In this document: piece by piece, positions 48,974 through 58,212 of the stretch
How positions within the stretch are numbered: position 1 is the first letter of the stretch
Layout of the letters: every line of letters starts with the position of its first letter
Notes under the pieces: generated by a model
What the model saw: only the letters and a program-made list of their open reading frames with translations
Told to the model about the DNA's origin: nothing
The model's database searches: none
DNA from: Methanosarcina barkeri MS
Lineage (GTDB): Archaea > Halobacteriota > Methanosarcinia > Methanosarcinales > Methanosarcinaceae
Length of the DNA: 64,000 nt
Assembly: GCF_000970025.1 (NCBI RefSeq)
Contig: NZ_CP009528.1
Location: 248,001-312,000 of the forward strand
Direction: 5' to 3'
Position numbers and translations under genes: made by a program

Positions 48974-49214
48974 ATTCACAGGAAATTTACCAGATAATTC
49001 ACAGGAGAATTCTCAAGGAAAATTTAATTCTTAAGGAAAATTTGAAGTCGAAATGAACTAACGCATATTGGGATCAAGATTAACAGAACCAGAAATAAAG
49101 TGAAAATACGCTGGTAGCAAAGAAATTGATACTAGATCGATGCGAAAAACCGTCAGCAAAGAAAATTGAAACATAAAAGCAAGGAATTTATAAAGAAAAT
49201 CTTTGAGGTAAAAT
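48974..49214. other. Spacer with short direct repeats
   Basis: AATTCACAGGA and AAGGAAAATTT motifs are each repeated two to three times right after the ATPase stop (about 48973-49044). No gene is seen. The spacer is short enough for readthrough into modD. Confidence 0.5.
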
Positions 49215-50006
49215 ATGATAGACCTTTTTGAGCTGTATTTTTATGAAGACTGTCCTTATCAGGATGAAAGCGCAGAACTGCTCAGGCTTGAGGGCAGGGG
49301 AAAAATGAGGATTGTTTCAAGAGAAAACGGTGTATGTGCCTGCGCCGGCGACTTGGCAGAGTATTATGAAAGAAAAAACATGAAGACCCTGAATTACCTT
49401 CGAGACGGAGATACTTTCAATCCCGGGGATGCAATTTTTGAAGCCGAAGGAGATCTTAAACTCCTGTTCAGGTACTGGAGGGTTTCCCAGACTTTCCTCA
49501 CCATCATGTGTGCAATTGCCACGAAAACATCTTCTCTTGTTAATGCGGGCCGAAAGGCAAACCCTGACATTATTATCGCAACAAGCCGTAAGACCCACCC
49601 AGGATCGCGGATATTTGAGATTAAAGCTGTCCGGGCAGGTGGAGGAGATATCCATAGAAACTCCCTCAGTGATTCCATTCAGATCAGCCAGAATCACCTG
49701 GAAGTTGCAGGCGAACTGGGAAAACTCAGGGCCATTAAAAAGATAGAAATCGAGCCCAGAACGAGAGAAGAAGCGTTCAAATATGCAGGGATGTCGGATA
49801 TTATGCTCCTTGACCACATTTCTCCGGAAGAACTGCGGAAACTCGGACCCGAACTTAAGAAACTAAATCCAAAGCTTGAACTTGCAGTGGGAGGAATCAA
49901 AGGGCCCATGATTCCTGAATACGCTCCTTTTGTAGATATTATCGTTATAAGCGCTCCCTATTACGCAAATCCACTTGACTTCACCACTAAAATCGAAAGA
50001 ATTTAA
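49215..50006 (+). CDS. modD: ModD-like phosphoribosyltransferase
   Basis: A 263-aa protein of the nicotinate-nucleotide pyrophosphorylase (NadC) fold, ModD branch. Signatures: FRYWRVSQTFLTIMCAIATK, IATSRKTHPGSRIFEIKAVR, GGGDIHRNSLSDSIQI and LAVGGIKGPMIPEYAPFVDI. ModD proteins are encoded with molybdate transporters; their substrate is unproven. The neighbouring Mo/W transporter supports ModD over NadC. AGGTAAAAT precedes the ATG. Confidence 0.85.
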   Translation: MIDLFELYFYEDCPYQDESAELLRLEGRGKMRIVSRENGVCACAGDLAEYYERKNMKTLNYLRDGDTFNPGDAIFEAEGDLKLLFRYWRVSQTFLTIMCAIATKTSSLVNAGRKANPDIIIATSRKTHPGSRIFEIKAVRAGGGDIHRNSLSDSIQISQNHLEVAGELGKLRAIKKIEIEPRTREEAFKYAGMSDIMLLDHISPEELRKLGPELKKLNPKLELAVGGIKGPMIPEYAPFVDIIVISAPYYANPLDFTTKIERI

Positions 50007-50046
50007 AAAGAGATTATAAGAGATAAAAAGGTAAAAAGGTGGCAGC

Positions 50047-50955
50047 ATGTCAGAAACAGAATCCTCAGAAAAAAGAAAATTCCCGGAATATGAAGAAAAA
50101 ATATACAAAAATGGACTGAAAGGTAAAGAAAAACCAGTGGAAATAAATAAAGGGGAAGGAAAAAAAGAAGAAACTGAAATTCTGCCCACCCTGGTGAATG
50201 CTCTCAAAAATGATCTGGGCTCTGCTCTTAAGGACATAGAAGTAAAGGATGTAAGGATAGGGCTCGCCTATATAGGAGTCCTGCTTTCCGAAAATTATGG
50301 AGGCGTTGCCTGCACCCCGCTTTACGAGTTTTCAGGCTGCCCTGCTCTCGGGTTTGCGGGCTCTCTGAAAGGTAAAACTGCGGATAAAGTGCTTGAACTT
50401 GCCCTATCCAAAAATCCTCTTGAAGCTGCGGTCGGAGTTGCAACTGCAAATGCTCTTTCTCACATGTTGTGGGATACCAAATCTGAAAACTTCCCGACAT
50501 CAAACGTGGATATCCTTGACCTCATAAAACCCGAAGACAGGGTTGCAATGGTAGGATATTTTGGTCCCCTTGTACCTAAAATCCTAAAAATAACCGAGAA
50601 CCTCACGATCCTTGAAAAGCGTGAAATCGAATCTCCGAAAACCCTGATTCTGCCCTCTGAAAAAGCCAGAGAAGTTCTCCCTGCATCGGATGTAGTTATT
50701 CTCAGTGCAAGTACTCTCGCTAACAGGACTTTTGACGAACTACTGTCCCTGGGTGGCGCAGCAAGGGAAGTTGTCCTGCTAGGCCCAAGCTCTCCTCTTT
50801 ACCCTGCTCCGTTTTTTGAGAGAGGAATTACTGCAGTAATGGGAACCCGAATCTTTGACCCTATGACTATGCTTACCATTGTCAGCGAAGCAGGGGGTAC
50901 GAAAAAACTTCATAAGTGCTGCGGGGAAAAGGTAGCGTTTAGAAAAAACCAATAA
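50047..50955 (+). CDS. DUF364 family putative metal-chelation protein
   Basis: A 302-aa protein. After a charged N-terminal tail (residues 1-45, KRKFPEYEEKIYKNGLKGKE) come the small DUF4213-like and Rossmann-like DUF364 parts, with GVACTPLYEFSGCPALGF, DRVAMVGYFGPLVPKI and VVLLGPSSPLYPAPFFERGI. DUF364 is annotated as heavy-metal chelation in relatives, and its place behind modD suggests a Mo/W-related role. Its last codons lie inside a 100-bp duplication. Confidence 0.82.
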   Translation: MSETESSEKRKFPEYEEKIYKNGLKGKEKPVEINKGEGKKEETEILPTLVNALKNDLGSALKDIEVKDVRIGLAYIGVLLSENYGGVACTPLYEFSGCPALGFAGSLKGKTADKVLELALSKNPLEAAVGVATANALSHMLWDTKSENFPTSNVDILDLIKPEDRVAMVGYFGPLVPKILKITENLTILEKREIESPKTLILPSEKAREVLPASDVVILSASTLANRTFDELLSLGGAAREVVLLGPSSPLYPAPFFERGITAVMGTRIFDPMTMLTIVSEAGGTKKLHKCCGEKVAFRKNQ

Positions 50956-51128
50956 ATCAAAAATAATTCTGCTTGAGCGAAGCAAAGCGTAGCGAAACAG
51001 ACACCGTGCTCCCGAAGCGGAACTCGGGCAGCGAAGCAGGGGGTACGAAAAAACTTCATAAGTGCTGCGGGGAAAAGGTAGCGTTTAGAAAAAACCAATA
51101 AATCAAAAATAATTCTGCTTGAGCGAAG
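50883..51128 (+). repeat. Perfect 100-bp direct duplication of a gene 3' end
   Basis: 50883-50982 and 51029-51128 are identical over 100 bp (CAGCGAAGCAGGGGGTACGA through CTTGAGCGAAG). The unit covers the last 23 codons, stop and 3' flank of the DUF364 gene. The 46 bp between copies are GC-rich compared with the flanks and include an inverted part (CCCGAAG/ACTCGGG-like). Confidence 0.95.
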
Positions 51129-51486
51129 TAACAAAAGGATTTTGTGCTGTTGTATTTGCAGTACAACTCCGGGAAACTTCCTATTTTCTGTGGTCTCCAG
51201 GCGAAACTCGGGTGTTGAACTTATCCTGAAACTCAAAATTATTTTTTTGAACTATACATTTCGAATAATCAGTCAAGTTTTTGACTATAGTTTCCAAAAT
51301 AAAGCTTTAAAACAAATATATTAAGGTTTATATGTAAAAATTAAGCTTTATTTCTATGAAAATTATATAATTAGCCTTTAAATTTAAAATAAATCTATTT
51401 TTTCCTTTTTATTATACAAGTATTTTTATCTCTTTTTCTGGCAATTTAACGGGCACATAACTATAGGCTTGAATAAAGGAGATAAA
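51129..51486. other. Non-coding region with dispersed repeat
   Basis: No gene is seen. 51229-51304 (AAACTCAAAATTATTTTTTT onward) resembles 54817-54885, an apparent dispersed non-coding repeat. AAAGGAGATAAA at 51475-51486 is the ribosome site of the next gene. Confidence 0.5.
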
Positions 51487-52854
51487 ATGAATATACACTT
51501 TAAATTTCGAGGCATAGCCACACTGGTACTGGTGGCCAGTCTGGTTACCCTGGCAGTTTGTGGGTGCGTGTCCGGATCGGAAACTTCGAGCAAAGCTACG
51601 ACGGATACAACCACCGATACTACTAATACTACTAATACTACTAATACTACTTCTACGGCAAGTGAAGCGTACACACAGAGCGGAGGAACTGAAACCAGCT
51701 CAAACCAGGCTTTTACTGCCTCTAATACCGATGAAAACGGAATCAAAGTTACTAATGGCGGTACTTTCATTCTCTCTAATTCAACTGTGACAAAAACAGG
51801 AGACACATCTTCGAATGATAATAGCGACTTTTATGGCCTCAATGCTGGTGTACTTGCAGAGTCAGGAAGTGCAATAGAGCTCACCAACTGTACGGTAACT
51901 ACAAATGCCAATGGCGCCAATGGTGTCTTTTCTACGGGATCGGGTTCTTCGGTAACTCTGTCCAATGTTACGATCAATACTTCTGCCGCCGGCTCCCGTG
52001 GTGTGGATGCAACCCAGACAGGTAACATAACCTGTACGGATGTGAATATCACCACAGCCGGACAACACTGTGCAGCCATTGCAACGGACCGTGGAAATGG
52101 AAATATTACTGTTACAGGCGGGGTTATGAACACAGCCGGAGACGGTTCTCCAGGAATTTATTCTACAGGCAATATTACAGTTTCTGGCTCCATAATTACA
52201 GCTACAGGATCGGAAGCTGCCGTAATAGAAGGAAAGAATTCCATATCTTTAACGAATGTAACCATTTCAGGCGAGAAAAAATGCGGAGCCATGCTCTACC
52301 AGAGTTTCTCAGGTGATGCCGAGGTAGGTACCAGCAGTTTTACGATGAACGGCGGCTCACTCAATGCATCAGTAGGTCCTCTGTTCTATATTACAAATAC
52401 AGAATCTATAATAGAGCTAAAAGATGCTAATTTGAGTGCAGCATCGGGTACTCTCCTGACAGCCAGCGCCGACAGGTGGGGCAATACAGGATCAAACGGA
52501 GGCGTTGTGACCTTTAAGGCAGAAAATGAAACTCTTACGGGTAATATTACCTGTGATAATATCAGCTCAGTCACAACCATATTGCAGAACAACACTACCT
52601 TAACCGGAGCAATCAATGAAAACAATACTGCAAGCTCGATGAATCTGACCCTGGATTCAACCAGTACCTGGAATGTAACAGGAACTTCATACCTGACAAG
52701 TTTCGCAGATGAAGATTCCACACTGGATAATCTCAAAGACAATGGAAATACCATATATTATGACTCAAATTCCAGCACAAACAGCTGGCTTGAAGGCAAA
52801 ACTTACACCCTGACTGATGGAGGTCAACTAACTCCTGTGACAGGTTCGCAGTAA
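51487..52854 (+). CDS. Surface lipoprotein, Ser/Thr/Asn-rich beta-helix-like
   Basis: A 455-aa exported protein. A lipoprotein signal (LVLVASLVTLAVCGC) is followed by a Thr/Asn-rich low-complexity linker encoded by an ACTACTAAT-type repeat (TTDTTNTTNTTNTT). The rest is a long run of short beta repeats, such as GGTFILSNSTVTKTGD and GNITVTGGVMNTAGDGSPGI, like right-handed beta-helix or adhesin stalks, with many N-glycosylation sequons. ATG 51487 is preferred to 51469 because AAAGGAG precedes it. Ligand and role are unknown. Confidence 0.82.
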   Translation: MNIHFKFRGIATLVLVASLVTLAVCGCVSGSETSSKATTDTTTDTTNTTNTTNTTSTASEAYTQSGGTETSSNQAFTASNTDENGIKVTNGGTFILSNSTVTKTGDTSSNDNSDFYGLNAGVLAESGSAIELTNCTVTTNANGANGVFSTGSGSSVTLSNVTINTSAAGSRGVDATQTGNITCTDVNITTAGQHCAAIATDRGNGNITVTGGVMNTAGDGSPGIYSTGNITVSGSIITATGSEAAVIEGKNSISLTNVTISGEKKCGAMLYQSFSGDAEVGTSSFTMNGGSLNASVGPLFYITNTESIIELKDANLSAASGTLLTASADRWGNTGSNGGVVTFKAENETLTGNITCDNISSVTTILQNNTTLTGAINENNTASSMNLTLDSTSTWNVTGTSYLTSFADEDSTLDNLKDNGNTIYYDSNSSTNSWLEGKTYTLTDGGQLTPVTGSQ

Positions 52855-52875
52855 TGCTTGAATAAAAAACTATTC

Positions 52876-52902
52876 TTGTAGCCTTATAAGGCTACACTTT
52901 TT
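52876..52902 (+). terminator. Hairpin plus T-run after the surface lipoprotein
   Basis: TGTAGCCTTATAAGGCTACA (52876-52895) is a perfect palindrome followed by CTTTTTTC. It lies 21 nt past the stop codon. It is a good candidate for a 3'-end signal. Confidence 0.75.
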
Positions 52903-52989
52903 TCTGAGCTTATCCAACTCCCACAGTTCTTCGGTTACTGTTCTTATATTTTGAAGGAATCTTTGTATGGTAGGAAATGATTGTCTCGC

Positions 52990-54025
52990 TTATTTATATG
53001 AACGCTTGAAAACCAGTAGTGATAAAAGCCCTAAAACAGCCATCATTGAAGTAAAACCAGGCATTTGATTGGTTGTTTTATTACCAGTTGTTTTATTACC
53101 AGCAATCTTTTTTTCATTGCTTGAAAAGTTGACGCCATCACTTTCATTTACATATGGTATCTCCTCTGCTGGTAAAAGTTCTTCATCTAGTGTTGGCACT
53201 TCTCCCCATTCAAAAATTACTGGCACTTCACTTACGCCTTCTTGTTTACAGTTGTTGTCAATTATTTGATAAATTTCATCAATTATTGATTCATTAATGT
53301 TTTCAGGAGATTTTTTATCAAACTCCACAAATATGTATCCCCTATAGTCATAACCATAACCAACCACTGGTCCACCATTTTCTGGCATATAATGGTCAAG
53401 TTCATCTCTAAAACTATGAATACAATTTCCCGCTGTTTCTTCCCATTCCACTTTTTTATTAGCGTCTGTAATAACAGGCATTGTTCCCCGAGTAGTTATG
53501 AATCCGGACTCGTTTTTAACTTCGTTGAAAATCTGAGGGCCATAATCCGGTAATGGAAGATTCTCCTCATCATGTGCCCACATAAAAACCACAGGGATTT
53601 CATCTATGCCTTCCTGCTGTTCGCAGTAATCCTCAATTTTCTGATAGATCTTGTCAATTCTGGAGTCATTTACTTCTTCTTTATAGGCAGAGCCCAATTC
53701 AATTATCAGCATTTCGTTATTGGAGGCAACGCTTTTTATAGAGTTGTCAAATTCGGAATATGACGGCCCTATTTGTGTAAGATTAAACCAGCAATCTACA
53801 ATTGAGTTTTCCCACTTCTGATCAATTGTTTCTGGTAAGGTTCCTCTGTATGCTATGAACGAGGGATCATTTTCAAATTCCTTATTCCTTTATAGAAGGT
53901 TCAGGGATCTCATTAAATTTGGAATCGTTAAATCCGCTATCATCTGCACTTGCAGAACTATATACAAAAAGAGAAACAAAAGTGATAAGCATTAGCCATT
54001 TACAAATATTCCTTCTTTTGGGCAT
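52990..54025 (-). pseudogene. PGF-CTERM surface protein, broken by a 7-bp tandem duplication
   Basis: The 240-codon open frame ending at 52990 carries a C-terminal PGF-CTERM sorting tail (PGFTSMMAVLGLLSLLVFKR). Upstream the same frame continues without stop to about 53890 (FENDPSFIAYRGTLPETIDQ). A signal peptide (MPKRRNICKWLMLITFVSLF) starts at 54025 in another frame and ends at IPEPSIKE. The frames meet at AAGGAATAAGGAAT, a tandem copy of AAGGAAT; removing one copy restores a continuous 345-aa protein. Two similar domains of about 110 aa follow each other (ending EIPVVFMW and EVPVIFEW). Expected role: cell-envelope protein processed by archaeosortase A. Confidence 0.82.
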
Positions 54026-54467
54026 TTCTATCAGACCTTATCAGTTACTTAATAATTGTAACTTCTATTATTGTCTTAAATTAGTCTTAAAATCAAGCAG
54101 CTTCGAGTTTGTGCAAAGTGAAACATAAATCAGTAGACAGAGCTTTTATGCGACTAGTCTCATAGCTCAACTGCACTATTTCTTTAACTAAGATAGTGTC
54201 AGAGCATAAAATACTTTTCAAATTCTCAAATTTTTTAAATTTTATATTTGTTCGCTTAAAACGAGAATTTTAAAAATATTTTTTTCAGTCGAATACCCTG
54301 CTAAGTCAAATGCCCCGCTAGCTTGCTGTGGAAATGGACATTTGGAGTGGCGTCGCGAACATACTACTTTGCTTGCAGCGGGGTACGCCAGCGCAACTTT
54401 AATTTTCCATGCTGACTGTATAACCTATAAAATTACACTTAATTATCTAAGCACACCAGGTGATTTC
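54026..54467. other. Non-coding region containing an IS-end-like repeat
   Basis: No gene is seen apart from the repeat at 54288-54411. The 5' part should contain the promoter of the broken surface-protein gene. Confidence 0.45.
54288..54411. repeat. Rearranged copy of the GC-rich hairpin repeat
   Basis: Contains CAGTCGAATACCCTGCTAAG, CCCCGCTAGCTTGCTG and GCAGCGGGGTACGCCAGCGC, the parts of the repeat at 10237-10284, but split by about 55 bp of extra sequence. It probably marks an old IS200/IS605-type insertion site; a decayed tnpB lies at 55900-56325. Confidence 0.5.
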
Positions 54468-54773
54468 ATGCCTTCCGCACTTCTTCGCATATATCTAAGG
54501 CAAAATGCAACTTTTCATGACGAATCCATTTATGAGAAGGTGATCGAATTTTTACTTGATTCAGGTATTAATGGTGCCACTCTTCTCAGAGGAATTGAAG
54601 GTTATGGAGCAGATAAAAAGATCCATACCATAAAGGTCTTACAACTAAGCCATGACATCCCAGTCGTTATGGAAGTAATTGACGATGAAGAAAAACTAAG
54701 ATCCTTAATTCCTCAACTGCGAGAGATTGTTGGAAATGAGCTTATGACGATTCAGAAAGTAGAAATTGTTTGA
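54468..54773 (+). CDS. DUF190 family PII-like protein
   Basis: A 101-aa protein: MPSALLRIYLRQNATFHDES, then LLDSGINGATLLRGIEGYGA, LSHDIPVVMEVIDDEEKL. This is the ferredoxin-like DUF190 fold, related to PII signalling proteins and often found with fluoride channels (none here). The frame opens earlier, but ATG 54468 is preceded by AGGTG and is the start conserved in the family; the upstream part runs through the hairpin repeat. Confidence 0.85.
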   Translation: MPSALLRIYLRQNATFHDESIYEKVIEFLLDSGINGATLLRGIEGYGADKKIHTIKVLQLSHDIPVVMEVIDDEEKLRSLIPQLREIVGNELMTIQKVEIV

Positions 54774-55361
54774 TTGGATTCATAAAATAAAATATGAATT
54801 GAGCTGACCAAAACTCAAAATTATTTTTCTGAATCCCATATTTTAAATAGTTAATCAAGCATCCGATTATGGAAAATAATTTGGAAAATAATTTGGAAAA
54901 TAATTTGGAAAATAATTCTGAAACTTTATTAATTTTTGAGGATATAATTGGTTTTGGGATGAGCTCATCACTTATATTTACTTTCTCGAGTTGACGAGGG
55001 CTAGAAATTTCGTAGATTCAACTGTAGCTGCAATCATTTTTTAGTCCTTGTAAACTTAATAATATATATTTTTTAAAAAGTTGCATCGATTCTACATACT
55101 GAAGGTAATTTGTAATTTACTGAACTTTTTATATACTGCCCTGAAAGTTTGAATCTCCTAAAAAATTCAGTATTTTTACGGGAAAAACTACTGTGTTTTC
55201 TGCCTGTTCTCTAGCATTTTCTGGCTTGCTCTCTAGTATTTTCTGCCCTGTTGCTTTCCACATGACTAACCCAATGGAGAGTATGTACTCACGGTTATGA
55301 ATAAAAAAGACCATATAATAATTAAAGGCAATATTAACGCTTATTCAGGGGAGTGATTAGC
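54774..55361. repeat. Non-coding region with 12-bp tandem repeat and dispersed repeat
   Basis: GGAAAATAATTT is repeated about four times (54868-54916). 54817-54968 as a whole resembles parts of 51229-51304 and 60327-60450 (for example ATTCTGAAACTTTATTAATT against AGTTCTGAAACTTTTATC). No gene is seen. AGGGGAG at 55347-55353 serves the next gene. Confidence 0.65.
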
Positions 55362-55877
55362 ATGGTAGAGAATGAGCAATTGTATAATGAAATCAGGGAA
55401 GCTGTTAATGCTATTCCGATGAAGATTGGCTTTGAGGGCATAGGTGGAATTTCTGAGTACGTTACGAAGAGCGTTTTGGTTGGATATGCAGTTGTCCAGT
55501 ATACAGTCACAGAAAAGGGGTTAGACAACAGGGAAATCACGAAAACGTTTGTTAAATCAAATCCAGTTTATCAGGATGGCTCAGGTAGTGATATCTATGG
55601 TGTGGAGACCCGCATCAGAAATGAGGAAACTGTAATTGGTGTTGTGCCAGCTACACGTCCAACATATGGAATTTTTGGGTTAATGCCTCTTGATGACCTA
55701 TCACTTGAACAGGTCGCTTCACTTTCGTTTAGCCATTTTGGGAAAGACAAGTTTTTAGGATTCGAATATGAAGGTGTTGAACATCCCAACTGGATCAGTA
55801 TGCTTCGTGAAAAGTGGATAGAGATAGTGTATGAACATGAAAAGGATCGTGAGATGTGGGGTGAAATACAAGAATAA
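55362..55877 (+). CDS. Hypothetical protein
   Basis: A 171-aa soluble protein (VENEQLYNEIREAVNAIPMK ... LMPLDDLSLEQVASLSFSHF ... REKWIEIVYEHEKDREMWGE). It has no signal or membrane segment. ATG 55362, 8 nt after AGGGGAG, is preferred over the GTG at 55353, which overlaps that site. No family was recognised. A decayed tnpB follows directly, so it could be part of an accessory insertion. Confidence 0.62.
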   Translation: MVENEQLYNEIREAVNAIPMKIGFEGIGGISEYVTKSVLVGYAVVQYTVTEKGLDNREITKTFVKSNPVYQDGSGSDIYGVETRIRNEETVIGVVPATRPTYGIFGLMPLDDLSLEQVASLSFSHFGKDKFLGFEYEGVEHPNWISMLREKWIEIVYEHEKDREMWGEIQE

Positions 55878-55899
55878 GGGACAAAAAAATCGAAGAAAT

Positions 55900-56325
55900 T
55901 TAACTCTATCTTCACAGGCGGTTTGAAGTTACTCTGAAAACAGCAATTATATCAAAGATCTGTACTGGAAAATACTATGTTAATATTCTTGTATGATATG
56001 GGAAAGAACAACCTACAAAACATGATTTTTTAGAATCTACTACAGTGGGGATAGATGTTGGTATCAAAGATTTTGCAGTTCTTCTACAGGAAAAAAAATT
56101 GAGAACCCTCAATACTTAAAAAACTCTTTTACCTGATTGAAAGTCCTGCAAAAAAGAGTAAGTAGAAAAGTTAAAGGATCTAAAAATCGAGAGAAGGCAA
56201 GGCGGCACCTCTCCAAGCTCCATGAATAAATTAGCAATCAGATAAACGATTTCCAGCGCAAACTCTCTTCTAAACTTATCAGCGAGAAGGAGTTCACCGA
56301 GAAATTCATTAATCAATAGACAAAT
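55900..56325 (+). pseudogene. tnpB: Decayed TnpB (IS200/IS605 OrfB)
   Basis: Translated pieces read RRFEVTLKTAIISKICTGKY, TVGIDVGIKDFAVLLQEKKI, then VLQKRVSRKVKGSKNREKAR and RHLSKLHE, stop, ISNQINDFQRKLSSKLISEK. This is the start of the TnpB RuvC-like domain (GIDVGIKDFAVL holds the first catalytic Asp) and its following arginine-rich helix. There is at least one frameshift (around 55995) and several stops; the zinc finger and C-terminal half are missing. No tnpA is seen. Confidence 0.85.
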
Positions 56326-56531
56326 CAAAAATAAGATTTATGAACATATTTTTGGATCGCAGCACTAGGGTCTCGGTAGGAAATCCTTAGTGGTAAGAAG
56401 GATCTTTGGTAATCTGTTTTTAATACGTGATCCTCTTACCGTAAACTTAATATTCTAATTTACTTTCAATTTGGCACGTTCATTATAATATTTTTTTCAT
56501 ATTTTTGTTAGTAACTGCATTTTCAAAGATA

Positions 56532-57494
56532 TTATTTCTTAGCAGAAAGTTTCAAAGAAAGGTTCGATGAAAGGTTCGATGAAAGGTTCGATGAAAGATC
56601 CGATGAAAAGTTATAAGAAGGGTCTGAAAAATTGACAATCGAGACTTTCGACGGTACAAGAGGTAAATAATCAACATAATCAGAACCTTCCAATTTATAA
56701 GGTTCGTCTGCAAAGCCATCTCCGTTGTTATCGGAGTGTGTCTGTGAGAAGCCATCGCCTGAGGGAGTTGCCCAGTAGTTACCACCCATATAATGGCCGC
56801 CTACTATGTTTTCTCCAGTTGTTTTCTCAGTGTTGAAAATGCTTACGACTCCATCATCGGCATTTACATTTACTATATTGTTAAAAACATTATTAGTAAT
56901 AGTACATGGAGCATCAACAAGATATAGTCCATTATCACAGCTTGTAATTTTATTTCCACTGACTTTCAGGGTTTTAAACATAAGATCAAAGGCATATACT
57001 CCTGTTTCGCAGTTGTAAATCTCATTATTAAGAATAGACTCGCTTCCACTGTACATATAAAAACCAATATCGGCAGCCATACTAAAGTTAGATATCTTAT
57101 TATTTTGAACCGTGCAGTAAAAAGCGCCGTTTGTATCCTCGTTGCGGTTAAACGAAAAACAAGTACCTGAAGATCTCCCTGGGCCTATTATGTCAAAATC
57201 TTTTATTATAACGTTACTTTCATAAATATTGAAGGCATTGTCTTTAGCTTTAATTATTGCTTTATAAGGACTGCTTGACATTATAGTTATATTCGCAGTT
57301 GAGATCTCAACGCCTCCACTGTATGTTCCCGGTTTTACAATTATTGTATCTCCAGAATGAGAACTATCTACTGCTTTTTGAATTGAGTTTCCAGGCTCTA
57401 CATAAATAGATTTAGCAGAAGCACTGCAAGTGATAGCTTGAAGTGAAAGCAATACTGCTAATATCACCAACATAATTTTTTTTGTTTCCCTCAA
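56532..57494 (-). CDS. Secreted NosD-like parallel beta-helix protein
   Basis: A 320-aa exported protein. Signal peptide IMLVILAVLLSLQAITCSAS (residues about 7-26), then SIYVEPGNSIQKAVDSSHSG and GDTIIVKPGTYSGGVEI, the classic opening of pectate-lyase/NosD-like beta helices, with PbH1 repeats to about residue 235. DNNGDGFADEPYKLEG is a Ca-binding-like segment. The C-terminus has SSNLSSNLSSNLS repeats encoded by a 12-bp minisatellite (56553-56606). No sorting tail is visible. Confidence 0.85.
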   Translation of the reverse strand: MRETKKIMLVILAVLLSLQAITCSASAKSIYVEPGNSIQKAVDSSHSGDTIIVKPGTYSGGVEISTANITIMSSSPYKAIIKAKDNAFNIYESNVIIKDFDIIGPGRSSGTCFSFNRNEDTNGAFYCTVQNNKISNFSMAADIGFYMYSGSESILNNEIYNCETGVYAFDLMFKTLKVSGNKITSCDNGLYLVDAPCTITNNVFNNIVNVNADDGVVSIFNTEKTTGENIVGGHYMGGNYWATPSGDGFSQTHSDNNGDGFADEPYKLEGSDYVDYLPLVPSKVSIVNFSDPSYNFSSDLSSNLSSNLSSNLSLKLSAKK

Positions 57495-58212
57495 AACAAA
57501 ACCCCGACAAAGTTTTCTAGTATTGATGAAGTTTCTTAGTTTATTTGCTTGTTTAGTTGATTATCAAATAACTAGTTATCCGGAATTTAATTAATCGTTA
57601 AGTAATTAATACTCAAACAATTCTATTTTTAAACCCACTTAATTCATTTTTGTTTTTAAACCCACTTAATTCATTTTTGTTTTTAAACTAACTTAATTCA
57701 TTTTTGTTTTTAAACTAACTTAATTCATTTTCGTTTTTAAACTAACTTAATTCATTTTTGTTTTTAAACTAACTTAACTAGTTTCTGTTTCCAAACTGAC
57801 TTGACTATTATCTGAGCTACGTGCTTTATTTGCAAAGACAGATATATTGAGTGGTTCACTATATATAATAACTTCAGTCTGTAAGATCTAAATAATATAT
57901 AATTTTTCCTATGTATTTATGTATATTTACTAATATTTTCTTAAATATTCTGAAGTACATATTATTTCATTATCTTTCTGCTAACTAACATCAGTTTTAA
58001 TCTAACAATTATCTTAGCTGGCTAATTCCTTCCTTTAAATCACAACAATTCTTTCAGTTGGTTCATTCATTCGTTTAATTGCGGGAAATTACGGAAGCAG
58101 GAGAAACAGAAGACTATGTAAAAAATAGTTAGACTATCAGATAAACATTTATAGTCAGTGAAAGTAACTTCTATCAATAAAAAACATAACAATTTCATAG
58201 TGGGGGAAAAAC
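57495..58212. repeat. Intergenic region with 27-bp tandem repeat
   Basis: From about 57627 to 57790 a 27-bp unit containing ACTTAATTCATTTTTG and TTTTTAAAC is repeated six times, starting at 57637, 57664, 57691, 57718, 57745 and 57772 (last copy diverged). No gene is seen in the rest. GTGGGGG at 58200-58206 serves DUF1699. Confidence 0.85.

Noticed and set aside
54342-54467. N-terminal extension of the DUF190 frame
   Set aside because: Runs through the GC-rich hairpin repeat; the family start and AGGTG site support 54468.
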